64,000 nucleotides of DNA from Acanthosepion pharaonis (lineage: Eukaryota; Mollusca; Cephalopoda; Sepiida; Sepiidae): positions 2,096,001-2,160,000 of the forward strand of contig CAHIKZ030000391.1 of assembly GCA_903632075.3 (NCBI GenBank), given 5' to 3'. Below the pieces are notes generated by a model that did not search any database, had not been told where the DNA came from, and saw nothing but the letters and a program-made list of their open reading frames with translations. Made by a program: the position numbers and the translations under genes. Below are positions 1 to 10,139 of the stretch, piece after piece (the stretch's first letter is position 1; each line of letters starts with the position of its first letter).

Positions 1-189
1 TCAAGTTTCGGCAGCGACACTTTATTCCTATAACAATTTGCTTATTTAAAGGCTCTTTAAATCTGTATCTCTTTGCGATCAAGACATTTTCTAAAGATTT
101 TCGTCAGAGTGAATTGATTTCTCCTTTGATTAAAATAGCATTATTTATATAAAAAATATTCCGGCTTTTTCCTCGATTACAATAGGTTA

Positions 190-263
190 CTAAAGTTAAG
201 CAACGTTGAGCCTGGACACTACCTAAATAAGTGACCACTTGCTAATACCAGGTGCTGTAAGCT
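190..263 (+). repeat. 5S rRNA-derived fragment (3' two thirds)
   Basis: The stretch follows the order of the 3' part of animal 5S rRNA: a GTTAAGCAACG-type block, a CTGG block, a GTGACCACTTG block and a final ATACCAGGTGCTGTAAGCTT block. The 5' third is missing and several bases differ from a functional 5S gene, so it is a pseudogene or the head of a 5S-derived SINE. Better copies are at 16.7-16.95 kb and 32.7 kb. Confidence 0.6.
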
Positions 264-470
264 TGTATGTGCGGGTGTTGTAATAGTTTTGTGATGGCAA
301 CGAACACTCGTTGCCATTTTCATAATGCTCGTTGGAGTAGAGACTTGGTAATAGCAAATACAAATATATTAACGAACAATACTGGTGTCATTCGCCTTCG
401 AATAACACACGCACTAATAGTACTTGCTTGATAATTGTCGCTCGAAAAGTAAACAGCGAATAGTGATTAG
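264..470 (+). repeat. Dispersed repeat flanking the minisatellite
   Basis: This stretch is clearly similar to the reverse complement of about 56,690-56,880. Shared blocks include ACTCGTTG, TAGAGACTT(T/G)GTAAT and CGCACTAATAGTACT. It contains a small perfect hairpin (arms of nine bases, TGGCAACGA and its complement) near 295-316. It leads directly into the 36-bp minisatellite, whose unit also has a single counterpart in the distal copy. Confidence 0.6.
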
Positions 471-1085
471 TATAGGGAATAGTATAGTGAATAGTATAGA
501 GAATAACGATCCGTATATAATAGAGGATAGATTAGAAATAGTGAACCGCATAGTAATAGAGGATAGAGTAGAAATAGTGATCCGCATAGTAATAGAGGAT
601 AGAGTAGAAATAGTAATCCGTATAGTAAAGAGAATAGAGTAGATATAGTGATCCGTATAGGAAAGAGGATAGAGTAGAAATAGTGATACGTATAGTAATA
701 GAGGATAGAATAGAAATGGCAATCCCTATAGTAATAGAGGATAGAGTAGATATAAGTGATCCGTATAGTAATAGAGGATAGAAAAGAAATAGTGATCCGT
801 ATAGTAATAGAGGATAGACTAGAAATAGTGATCAGTATAGTAATAGAGGATAGACTAGAAATAGGGATCCGTATAGTAATAGAGGATAGACTAGAAATAG
901 TGATACGTACAGTAATAGAGGATAGACTAGAAATAGTGATCCGTATAGTAATAGAGGATAGAGTAGAAATAGTAATCCGTATAGTAAAGAGGATAGAGTA
1001 GATATAGTGATCCGAATAGTAATAGAAGATAGATTAGAAATAGTGATCCGTATAGTAATAGAGGATAGACTAGAAATGAGTGATC
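470..1085. repeat. 36-bp minisatellite array
   Basis: About 16-17 tandem copies of a unit of roughly 36 bases with the consensus AGTGATCCGTATAGTAATAG followed by AGGATAGACTAGAAAT. Because 36 is divisible by three, the array leaves long open frames that would encode a 12-residue repeat (I-V-I-E-D-R-L-E-I-V-I-R on the + strand). These frames are by-products of the period and nothing suggests expression. Copies differ by a few substitutions and small indels. Confidence 0.9.
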
Positions 1086-1536
1086 AGTGAGACGCCATGC
1101 TAATTCCCATATATACATTTCCTTTACTACCACTTCGTTTACTTATTAGAATTGGAATCCCCTGTGTTTCCTCGCTGGTAATCTATGCTCAAATTTATTC
1201 CTATATAATAATATTAAAGAAAAAAAAATATTGATGGAACCAACCGATAACTTTCCAAAACCTAAAACTCTTATACAGATAGAGTATCAAATAGAACGGA
1301 CAATACTGAAAAAAGAAAGAGAAACCGACCTGAAGGCAAACTTACATACACAGTAAAATAAAGTGCTTGAATCCTAGATTGCCTAGACCGAGCAATAAAC
1401 GTTTAACAACGTTAAATCTTACGAAGTGATAGTCGTAATACCAGTTTCATGCTCACGCTCTCTCCAGATGACTTAATCCCAACGTAAACGTTAAACTCGG
1501 GTTACGACTAGAGCCATCCTTTCATAAGATATAACG

Positions 1537-1538
<2 letters not shown>

Positions 1539-1580
<42 letters not shown>
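1539..1580. repeat. (TA)n microsatellite
   Basis: An uninterrupted TA dinucleotide run of about 42 bases. The 1,085-1,538 interval before it holds only anonymous AT-rich DNA in which I recognise nothing. Confidence 0.95.
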
Positions 1581-1583
<3 letters not shown>

Positions 1584-1714
1584 CATCGGGAGAGAAAGAT
1601 GTACTCACTTACCATGGTGATAATTTAATTGAAATGATGATTGTTTTGTTTTTCATCCTTTTTCTCTCATTTGCTAGCCTTGAATAATAAATTAAATTTG
1701 TCCCCCAAATGCAG

Positions 1715-1837
1715 GAATATAAACTCCTGCTTCAAACCGTCTTCTATGACATGCCTGAAGAAGCATCCCTGACACTCACTGTCAGTTTGATCGATAAGAT
1801 GAACAAGCATGTGGAACATTCAATGCACGTGTTATAA
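1715..1837 (+). CDS. Candidate last exon of an unrecognised host gene
   Basis: I do not recognise the protein. The sequence shows a pyrimidine-rich stretch ending in a consensus acceptor (AG at 1713-1714), then an open frame of 40 codons closed by TAA at 1835-1837. The residues are well mixed, with low bias and no simple repeat: it starts EYKLLLQTV, has MPEEASLTLTV in the middle and ends EHSMHVL. This looks more like real protein than anything else outside the transposons. No upstream exon of the same gene was found in the window, so the rest of the gene would lie before base 1. No clear polyadenylation signal was fixed. It could also be a chance frame or a transposon remnant. Confidence 0.4.
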   Translation, partial: EYKLLLQTVFYDMPEEASLTLTVSLIDKMNKHVEHSMHVL

Positions 1838-2480
1838 TTTATTTTCTATTATTCTTAACCAAAGTCCCTCCGGGGAGCTTTAATGATAGTAAGTGAAAAG
1901 AGAGAAAGAAAGCAAAGATTGGAAGGATAGGTTTCCAAAGGGCACACCTCAAATGTTTCAAAGCCTCTTCTCCCCATTGAAAAGAAATTAAAGAATTTAA
2001 CCTTGTCATTGTTGGATTTCAAATACATTTGATGTTTTGCATTAAAATGCCGTTCCACGATTTCGAGGTTGTCTATTTGTAATCTAATAACTTTCAGAAG
2101 ATTAGTAAATTGCAAGAATTCACGATGTTTTTTTATGATACAGGATTTCCCAGATCTATACTTGTATTGGTTGCAAATCGTGATTCGTATATAAAAGATT
2201 AATTTTCTGCCAAGGATGGTGATAACTGGAATTTTACTTGAATTTCTTTGATGCTTTTTAATATGCCTCCCTTTCAGTACAGCTTTCCTCTTTATTATCT
2301 CTTACCTGTCATGATATTTTCAATAGATAGTGCCATGTGTTATACATGTTTTCTCCACAAATTCTCGCTTGCCACCAACAGTGACCCAAATATCTATTAG
2401 TTAATCCATAACAAGGGAACGTAAACGTGTAGACTGGAATGTGAGATATTCAGTCCATTTGTAATATTGTTATTGCCTGC

Positions 2481-2482
<2 letters not shown>
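1838..2482. other. Anonymous AT-rich DNA
   Basis: Possible 3' UTR or downstream sequence of the candidate exon. I see no repeat, RNA gene or convincing coding frame. The 86-residue minus-strand frame at 1,855-2,115 has no recognisable motif. Confidence 0.4.

Positions 2483-2564
<82 letters not shown>
2483..2564. repeat. (TA)n-(GA)n microsatellite
   Basis: About 62 bases of TA followed by about 20 bases of GA. Confidence 0.95.
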
Positions 2565-2713
2565 TAAAGGTGATAAATCCATTGGTATATAAAATATTAA
2601 AACTCATCCACAAATAGAACTCAATACATAACAGAGCCAATAAATAGTATCACAAACTAAAATATAAAATTATCTATGGGGATAGATCTAATTGAGCCGA
2701 CGAAAAAATCTTC

Positions 2714-2767
2714 TTCAACCCCGGTGTATAGACTGAGTTCACGAACTCAGTCTATATATCGTGGTTG

Positions 2768-2769
<2 letters not shown>
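2714..2769. repeat. Perfect hairpin beside a TA tract
   Basis: A 14-base perfect inverted repeat (arms 2727-2740 and 2743-2756, TATAGACTGAGTTC and complement) is separated by two bases. A second outer pairing, TTCAACC at 2714-2720 with GGTTGAA at 2763-2769, extends it. The (TA)n-(GA)n tract at 2772-2842 follows at once. It resembles the end of a mobile element but I cannot name one. Confidence 0.7.

Positions 2770-2771
<2 letters not shown>

Positions 2772-2842
<71 letters not shown>
2772..2842. repeat. (TA)n-(GA)n microsatellite
   Basis: TA run followed by a GA run of about 30 bases, the same composition as the tract at 2,483. Confidence 0.95.
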
Positions 2843-2844
<2 letters not shown>

Positions 2845-2996
2845 CCGCAAACGTTTTTGTTTATAATGTGAAATTTTTAAATATATATTATGCTTAAAAC
2901 GAATTTTTCAATATATATTATACGTAAAATCTTTTCCGGCTTTACTCTTCTCTTTAGAATATACACTGTTCTCTTGTTAGAACAACTATTACTTCT

Positions 2997-2999
<3 letters not shown>

Positions 3000-3053
<54 letters not shown>

Positions 3054-3385
3054 TTTTTAAACTATGATTCCATCGCTATATAAGAGTTCTCCTGTTTCAA
3101 AAATAGAAGCTAAAAAAAGAGCTCTATTTCATCCTCAAGTGAAGTTTGGAAAAAAATAATCTTAGTTATTCCAAAATTTGCTTGAGGATGAAATAGAACT
3201 GTTTTTTAGCTTCTATTTTTGAAACATGAGAACTCTTATGTAGAGATGGAATCATTTTTTTAAAACAATAATTATAATTTAGGCTCTACTAATGTATTGA
3301 CACTGTTTTTTTTAAATATCAACAAAAAATACTAAAGTCCTTTGGATTATTATCCTAATGGTTCTTTCCTATTTTTCTATATATT

Positions 3386-3425
<40 letters not shown>
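3000..3425. repeat. Inverted repeat related to the terminal repeat of the 50-54 kb retroelement
   Basis: Two arms of about 90 bases (roughly 3,062-3,155 and 3,170-3,268) are near-complementary around a short spacer. They share TTTCAAAAATAGAAGCTAAAAA and TTCATCCTCAAG blocks. The right arm continues into sequence like that at 54,020-54,190: a TTTTGAAACATGAGA.CTCTTATGTAG block, then GGCTCTAC, then ACTAAAGTCCTTTGGATTATT, then a CTTTCCTATTTTTCTATATAT block. TA tracts close both ends (3,000-3,049 and 3,389-3,425). I read this as a diverged, element-less pair of terminal repeats of the same retroelement family. Confidence 0.6.
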
Positions 3426-3426
<1 letters not shown>

Positions 3427-3579
3427 CGGGTGTAAAAGCAAAATTGTTCAATCGGATCCATTACATTCACTTACGTGCTAATAACCTTGCCAAGAAACAG
3501 CACTTCTACTACGGCTGCAGTATATGTGCATCTGAGGCCCTCCGGCCCTTATGGCTCACGGGATTCTTGATCAATCAAT

Positions 3580-3860
3580 TTTAGCATTTGCATTTTAGGT
3601 TCATTCTTTTGCTGATTATCATGTGATCCGTCTTTTCACTTGTCTTCACTACATTTTTTAGGGGTTGTGGTGGTTTCCTTTGCCTTTCTGCGTCATCCTC
3701 ACATCTTAAGACTGTGGCCACTAATAATGAATCCTGGTAAAACTTCGATTTCTCTTAGATTTGTTTCACAGCATAGGTTGAATAAATCCGGTGAGAAGAC
3801 ACATCCTTGTCTTACACCCCATTCTATTTTATTCCATGTATGTTGAGCTCATTTACGGTG
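3580..3860 (-). pseudogene. LINE reverse transcriptase fragment
   Basis: Read on the minus strand, the interval contains W-N-K-I-E-W-G-V-R-Q-G-C-V-F-S-P-D-L-F-N-L. This corresponds to the GVRQGCxLSPxLFN block of non-LTR retrotransposon reverse transcriptases. It is followed by a degraded LREIE..LPG segment and, after frame changes, VVKTSEK and MIISKR pieces typical of the region after the catalytic box. The YADD region is deleted to something like R-C-E-D-D-A. Family knowledge: these enzymes copy their own RNA at a nicked target. This copy is a short, frameshifted, dead fragment. Confidence 0.65.
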
Positions 3861-4571
3861 CATATGGAGGCAGCTTGCTGCCGGTATAGATTTTGCATTA
3901 ATCTAATACCCTTCACCGGATCTTAACCATGCGTTAATTGATAAGTAGTTGATCCTTTCAGAGATAAACATAAAAAAAAAACTTTGGAAATATCAATGTA
4001 AAATAACATGTCCATCCAGGTAGACGATCATGAATCTCCACAAGTTCCTTTACTTTCTTAACTGGTAGGAAACTGTCACATAGGACATAAATAAATGGAA
4101 TCGTCCGTTTATATAAGCGATGTTAAACGGAGTTGAGGAGAGATAATGTTAGATCAATCGCTAAGTGCAACTTCCTGTTGTAATCCTTCTCTTGCATCAC
4201 TTACCTACGAGTTTGTCTTCGTTATTTATTTCCCACTGTTATCTCAAAAACACGAGATACAACAGTTTGCGACGAACGATTCGAGATGCAACAATGATCC
4301 ATTGCGACTTAAACTGGCCTTGTGTCACATTCCGCTCCTTGGGAAGCTCGGGTAAATACTTAGTTAACATTAAGTCAATTTCTAAGTGCACCTTCGTGTA
4401 GTAAACCTTCTATTTCATTACTTACCTACGAGTTTGTCTTCCTTTTTTATATTTCTCTCTGTTATCTCGAAAGCATGAGATACAACAGAAACCTTTGTTG
4501 GAAAATCAGGTGTCTAGAACGGTCTCCGTCAAAAAATAAATAAAAATAGATAAATAAATAAACGGCTTATA

Positions 4572-4939
4572 CAGGGTTACCCCCCAAAAACGGGAATTTT
4601 TGAAGTGCGTATTGCCAGACATGAGCAAGTGGCAACACTTCGAAACAGTGAACTTGAAAAAGTAAACATTTCGCCATTTAGAATTGAAGATGAAATTCAC
4701 AGTATCCCAGCTGAGATGATGCAGCAATCAATGAGGAATCTCAACAGCAGATTTCAAGAATGCATTCGTACAGAAGGACGCCATCTACAGGACGTAAGTT
4801 TAAAAAAATGAAAATTCCATCATTGTTTCTTAAATGGCATCTTTTAAGGTTTCAATTACTATGAATGAAATATTTTATTTTCCATCACTCTTGGTTTTAT
4901 TTGATTGTTAAAAAGTTCCCGTTTTTTTGGGTCACCCTG
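4572..4939 (+). mobile_element. 368-bp non-autonomous mariner-like element with TA target duplication
   Basis: The ends form inverted repeats of about 30 bases: CAGGGTTACCCCCCAAAAAC on the left, and the complement of CAGGGTGACCCAAAAAAAC on the right. TA dinucleotides flank both sides (4570-4571 and 4940-4941), the insertion signature of Tc1/mariner elements. Inside is an open frame of 68 codons (4605-4811) ending in RNLNSRFQECI and EGRHLQDV. This matches my memory of the extreme C-terminus of a mariner-like transposase. The element is therefore an internal deletion derivative with both ends and the gene tail. It could be moved only by a transposase supplied elsewhere. Confidence 0.8.
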
Positions 4940-5039
4940 TACTAGAGAAATATTAAATAAATCTCCTCTAAGAATAACACTCTTTCAAAATAGAAACTAT
5001 ATTTTTACTAGTGGAAACTTCAAAGATGCGTGTTACGAG

Positions 5040-5640
5040 CTGGGTATATAAACATCAAACAGGTGGAGAAGTTTAAATATCTAGGACGCGTTTTAACAGA
5101 AAATAGAAAATGCAACACCGAGAACCGGACAGAAATTGAACGAGCGAAAGAAGCTTTCTGAAATCTAAGCAAGGTGATGAGAAACGAGAAAAAATTCTTT
5201 AGAACCAAAGAAAAGAGAGCGGGATTGCTCACGGCAGTGAATATCGGACAATATCCCCAAAGATAGAAATAACGAGACAGCAGAAATACGGTTCCCGGGA
5301 AGGAAAAGGAAGATTCCATGGAGAATAAATAACATGGAAGTCCTAAATAAAATATCAATGGAAAGAATACGTCTACTCATATTCAAGAAAAGACAACTGC
5401 AATTCATTGGACACATAATGAGGAAGAAGGACTTAAATAACTTAATCTTCACGGGACACGCTGAGCGCAAAGGGGAGCCAGAGAAAGGCAGCTAATTACC
5501 TGACGTGTTTGTGTGAAGGGATGTAGTGATAGTGTACGGGATACGTTACTAAGGTAGAAAAGAGGTAGGAAGTAAGAAAACCATGATCGTCTATGTCTTC
5601 AAGGGACGCAGTACATAGATTTTTCTCCCAATACTAGGCC
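5040..5640 (+). pseudogene. LINE ORF2 C-terminal fragment
   Basis: Frames on the + strand read QVEKFKYLGRVLTE, then an E-I-E-R-A-K-E-A-F stretch with an in-frame TGA, then ERIRLLIFKKRQLQFIGHIM-RKK. Farther on comes a CLCEG and a MIVYVLKGH-like tail. These are the conserved landmarks of the end of the reverse transcriptase protein in a widespread invertebrate LINE family (FKYLGS..TEDG, then the RRLQFLGHIMRK block). Stops and frame changes make it non-coding. The 3' end runs into a short (AAT)n at about 5,687. Confidence 0.7.
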
Positions 5641-5734
5641 TGGGGGCTTTTGAATATAAAGGGTTACTGTTATGGGATCTTACCCATAATAATAATAATA
5701 ATGGACTATGCCATACTTAATAAATACTGCGCCT

Positions 5735-6045
5735 CAGGAGTAGGCAAGGAGGCAGTCGTTCAAGTCTTGACCGGTTGTTCGGTTGAACTCTCTGTCTTCG
5801 GGCGGGGAGGAACCCGAACGAGGCTACGCCGAAGGGCGGAGTCTCTTTCGGGGAGGTAAACTGAACCTGAATCCGTTTATACGATTTTCAATGGGAGATA
5901 TTAAACCGGCCTTGTGCCACATGATGCCCTAGTGGGGGGGGGGTGACTGAATATCGTCAGTAGTTCAAGTCGAGTCAAGAGTCGAGTCAGAGGCAGTCCG
6001 AAACAGAGTCGCGTTCAGACAATTACTGCAATACATTGGAATAGT
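5735..6045 (+). repeat. Solitary hairpin-rich monomer with LTR-like tail
   Basis: One diverged copy of the monomer tandemly arrayed at 7.44-9.0 kb: CCGAACGAGGCTACGCCGAAG, then GGGCGGAGTCTCTTTCGGGG, then a CGGCCTTGTGCCACAT block. The following bases, with an ACATTGGAATAGTGATACTGG segment, correspond to those just after the big array (ACATTCCAATAGTTACACTCA-CTACTGG). So the monomer and its 3' neighbour belong to the same larger element. Confidence 0.65.
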
Positions 6046-6259
6046 GATACTGGTCGAGACTACATTGTTCTCTCTACTAAACCTGATTGTTCATACTAAC
6101 ACTTCTACTTCTCTGTATATATTCCTGTTTGTAATATATCTGTGTTATTCCATATCCGCCTTCGAGTTCTTCTTTATTGGTTCTAACTTGGACTATCACC
6201 GTGGTACAAGGAACCGGACCATAGCAGTTACAAACTGGAGATGTTGTGAGAACATATAG

Positions 6260-7440
6260 GGAGGAAGCAAAGGATTTAGACTATAAGAATATATAGGGTA
6301 GATAACTCTTGTTGTTTGGGGGTTCATTCAACAGTTCCAACCCTTATCAGGAAGAAGCTTTTTTAGAGAAACTCACTCCTTACCAGTCGAATTGGCATCG
6401 CGGTTTCTAACTGTGAAATTCTAGACTAGTTGAAGCAACATATGTCATCAAAATTGCGGTAGAGTAGAAGGGTTTTTTTCTGTGGGAAAGTGGCTGTAGT
6501 GTTGAAAACTACCCACCAGCTTTCGAACTCGCGAGACGCTGGAAAGTGAGAATCGGGTAGATCTAGCACATTTTTAGTCTGTTCTGGCTCGTGTCGGAAA
6601 AGAACATGACAAGGAGCCGGTGATATTTTCCCAGTAACTTTGGTTTGTATATATACGAGCTCCACTTTTAGATCAGGTGTGAACTTGAGCCCAAATAGAA
6701 ATGCAATGAAGGAACCTCACTATGAATACAACCACTCACCATAATTTGAGACAACTCAGTTTCTGCCTAGAGATAACGAAACGTTAATAAATTTGAACAA
6801 TATCGGATGTAATTTGTTGCCATCCAGACAATGAAAATGACATGTTCTACCGTGATGTAACGCCTATTTTATAAGATTTCAAAAGTGAATAACTACATGT
6901 AATGAAAATGAAACGAAACGTTTCCAGCTGCTGTAAATTACTAAGAATTACAACCCAAAGGTAATCCGATTACCAACGCTCGTAAATACATTTAAATAAA
7001 CATTAGAAAGACAACTTTCTACACTTTATATTAGTTAGCAGCATCTTTAAATTATCTAAGCTTTTAAAACGAGTAATCAGTCTGTAAGCGAGCCGTAAGG
7101 GAATAAAAGTGAAGATAATGTTATTTGTTAGCCAGCTAAGTAAAGAAACCGCTTGTAATGACTAAAGTCAAAGCATGGTTGTTTGAGAACCTTTAATAGA
7201 TTGACTAGCTGTACAAATATGGGGCTAGGCTAACGCTTTTATATGTATTGATTTGCTTGTTTGATTTTTATATGTATTGATTTGGTTGGTTGATTTAGAG
7301 GCATATCAACCTGTATGGGTTATTAATGCAGAAACCTAAACATTTTGTACGTAATTTTATTTCAGTTTTTGATGTAATGGAATAACCTTTCAACCCCATG
7401 AAGGTAGTTATATAAATATCTCTAAGTCAACGGTCTACAG
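6260..7440. other. Anonymous DNA
   Basis: I see no recognisable gene, RNA or known repeat. Two near copies of a short TTTTATATGTATTGATTTG phrase occur around 7,238-7,282. Confidence 0.4.
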
Positions 7441-7441
7441 A

Positions 7442-9010
7442 GACGAGCCGAAATCTTTTTTCGGCTTGCAGGTCGAACTCTCTGCCTCTGAGCAAAGAGG
7501 AACCTGGACGAAGCTCTGCCGAAGGGCCCAGTCTCATTCGGGGCGGTACACTGACTCTGAACCCGTTCATACGGGTTCGAAAGGGATTATTTTTTGCCGA
7601 GGTTACAGGCTCGGAAAACGCACGTTAAACCCGGCCTTATGCCACATGCAACCCTCGTGGTAGGGGTGGCTAAATATACAAGCCTAAATCTTTTCCCGCT
7701 ATACTGTCGGACATTCTGCCTTCGGGCAGAGAAGAACCCGAACGAGGCTTTCCCGAAGGACGGAGTCTCGTTCAGGGTGGTTGGCCAACCCGATCTCGTT
7801 TGTGTGGGTTCTACGGGGATTTTTTGCCGAGACTACGGACTCGGAAGACCCACGTTAAACTAGGCCTTCTGCCACATCCACCCTCTGGGGGTAGGGGGGG
7901 CTAGTAAATACCGACTAGCCGAAATTATTTTCCGCTATGCACGCCAACTATCTACCTCTGAGCAGAGAGGAATTCGGACTAGGTTCTGCCGAAGAGCAGA
8001 GTCTTGTTCGGGGAGCTAGACGGTCCCGATCCTGTTTATGCGGGTTCTACGGGGATTTTTTTGGCCGAGCCTAAGGACTCGACAGACCAACGTTAAATTC
8101 GGCCTTGTGCCACATCTACCCTCGTGGGCAGGCTAGGTAGTAAATACCAACTAGCCAAAATCAGTTTACCTGCCCGAACGAGACTGTGATCTTTTGTCAG
8201 AGTTTCATTCGAGCAGGTAAACTAAGCCTGAACCCGTTTATGCGGGTTTTACGGGCATATTTAGGCAGAGCCTTCGGGCTGGGATAAGCCACGTTTATCT
8301 CGGTCTTGTGCGACATCTACCCTCGTGGAGGGAGTCTAGTAAATACCGACTAGCCGAAATCTTTTCGGTTTGCTGGTCGAACTCTCAGCATTTGAGCAGA
8401 GAGGAACAAGGACGATTCTATGCCGAAGGGCATAGTCTTCGGGGATGTAAACTGACCCTGAACCCGTTTATGCGGGTTCTACGGGTATATTTTGGCCGAG
8501 GCTTCAGGCTGGGATAAGCCACGTTAATCTGTGCCACATCTACATTCGTTGGGGGTCTAGTAAATACCGAGTACCCGAAATCTTTTTCGGCTTGCTGGTC
8601 CAACTCTCTGCCTCTGAGCAAAGAGGAACCCAGACGAGGCTATCCCGAAGGGCGTAGCCTCGTCTGGAGTGCTAGACCGACCCGACTCCATTTTTTACGG
8701 GGTCTACAGGCTCGGATACCTCACGCATAATTCGGCCTGGTGCCACATCCGACCGCGTGGGGCGGTTGGCAAACATACTAGCAGGAATCTGTTACTCAGT
8801 TCTTAGCTTTTGACGAACACTCTGCCTTCGGGCATAGAGTAACCCGGACGAGTAACCCGAAGGCCAGAGTTTTGTACAGGGAGGTAGACAGACTCGAACC
8901 AGCGTTTACGGGGAATTTATGGCGGAGCCTACGGGCTCGGATTGCCCCACATTAAATTCGGCCTTGTGCCATTTCCTACCCAATGGGGAGGTTGATAAAT
9001 ATTACTAGCT
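7442..9010 (+). repeat. Array of about seven 199-236-bp hairpin-rich GC-rich monomers
   Basis: The anchor phrase GACTAGCCGAAAT (or near variants) recurs at about 7442, 7677, 7913, 8149, 8348, 8569, 8777 and 9003. This gives spacings of 235, 236, 236, 199, 221, 208 and 226. Each monomer is a row of short hairpins: AGCCGAAA..TTTCGGCT, then CTCTGCC..GGCAGAG, then a long CGAACGAG..CTCGTTCG pairing around TCTGCCGAAGGGCAGA, then CCCGTTTATGCGGG, then CCGAG..CTCGG. Monomers end with GCCTTGTGCCACATCTACCCTC. Arms often change together so that pairing is kept. GC content is far above the surroundings. No protein frame runs through. Confidence 0.85.
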
Positions 9011-9214
9011 GAGATCTGTTGAGTATGACTCAGACTTACACAAGAACTACTGACATTCCAATAGTTACACTCACTACTGGATTGACTTGCGACGACCTTG
9101 CGCATAACTATTACTTTTATTATTATTGTACTGTTTTTTTACAATAAAACTTTACTTATTTTATCCACCTTGTTTTTCAAGTATATATTTATATTAGCAC
9201 GGAATATAACAGTT
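9011..9214 (+). mobile_element. LTR-like tail after the hairpin array
   Basis: The segment contains ACAATAAAACTTTACTTATT and then ATCCACCTTG, and ends TTAGCACGGAATATAACA. The same order (ACAATAAACC, ATCCACCTGG, TTAGCACGGAATATAACA) forms one end of the LTR-like block at 22,665-22,931 read on its minus strand. The AATAAA plus a TAACA-type end fits the R-U5 part of a long terminal repeat. No internal retrotransposon gene is attached. Confidence 0.45.
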
Positions 9215-9245
9215 TTTGAGAGAATAATGTTTTATACTAGTATTT

Positions 9246-9395
9246 CTAATTAACCCATAGATTGGGGCAGAAGAGATGGATACATACGTTTTCCAAGGGT
9301 ATATGCTCGTAAGTGAATATAAGAAACCCCCAACAGGAATTGGAACTCGGCTCTCCGGTTAACAATTCCGACACATCCATTACACCACCCGCATC
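9246..9395 (-). mobile_element. tRNA-derived SINE copy
   Basis: On the minus strand this starts near a tRNA-like head and continues through a B-box-like GAGTTCCAATTCC and a GGG..CTTATATTCACTTACGAGC block. It ends with a GTATGTATCCATCTCTTCTGCCCC block. The same blocks, in the same order, occur at 9.95-10.13, 15.82-15.93, 21.12-21.30 and 38.9-39.05 kb. Confidence 0.6.
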
Positions 9396-9945
9396 TCCAA
9401 GCTTACAAATCTTAGTATTATTCCCATGCTGTGACCCATCTAGGTCTGACGAGGCTAGACGTTACTTAATGTTGAGTCTGTCTTTCAACGTGATGTGGTT
9501 GTATACGTTGAGATGTAGTTATGAAGAGTTACTTAAGTAGAGATAATTACAGCGGTTCTCTATCACTACATCAGTTTTACCTGACTTCGATAAAATTAGA
9601 CATATCCATCTTGTTTTCAGCAATTAAAAATCGTTCAGATTGTTTTTTTTATCTGCGTGCGTGTCTGCTAACATCATGCCCGAAAAATAACGAAGAAAAA
9701 AATGCAAAATATTAAGAAGAGTTATCATCCATTCCATGTAAACCTTTCTTCTATCCAGATGAACTAAAAAAAAAAAAGGAACAGAAAAATACACAACAAT
9801 GAAATGACGGGAGATTTTATCAGCCAACTGTTCTACTGGGTGAATCGACCGTAGTCGTTATTATCGTGTTAATGCGAAAGATCATTTCATTAACTGCATA
9901 GCATGTGGTTGCCCAGGGTTAAATACAGTTTTAAATTCAGATTTT
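9396..9945. other. Anonymous DNA
   Basis: No feature recognised apart from short A-rich runs. Confidence 0.35.
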
Positions 9946-9949
9946 AACT

Positions 9950-10130
9950 TCTTCCTAGACACGTGGCTACCCAAGGATATCGAACCCAGTTTGACCAACT
10001 ATTTACTCATAGCTAGAGGGGCTGAGTTCATAGCTTTCACAAGGGTAACAGTAAGTGGATGTAACAAATTCGAAATCGGATCTTCGATTCCTTAAACCGA
10101 GCCTTACTCCATTACTCTACCATACCTTTT
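9950..10130 (-). mobile_element. tRNA-derived SINE copy, diverged
   Basis: The minus strand has the tRNA-like head (GGTAGAGTAATGGAGTAAGG as A-box region), a CGATTTCGAATTTGTTACATC B-box region and the downstream block of the family. It is more mutated than the copy at 21.1-21.3 kb. Confidence 0.5.
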
Positions 10131-10139
10131 TACTGAACA

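Noticed and set aside
470..1085. CRISPR-like array
   Set aside because: The repeats are contiguous without unique spacers and the genome is eukaryotic.
424..1133. Several 68-102-codon frames encoding IVIEDRLEIVIR-like repeats
   Set aside because: They result from the 36-bp minisatellite period; no start context, splice signal or homology supports a gene.
7442..9010. rRNA or tRNA cluster as explanation for the GC-rich array
   Set aside because: No rRNA landmark and no tRNA A and B boxes fit the monomers.
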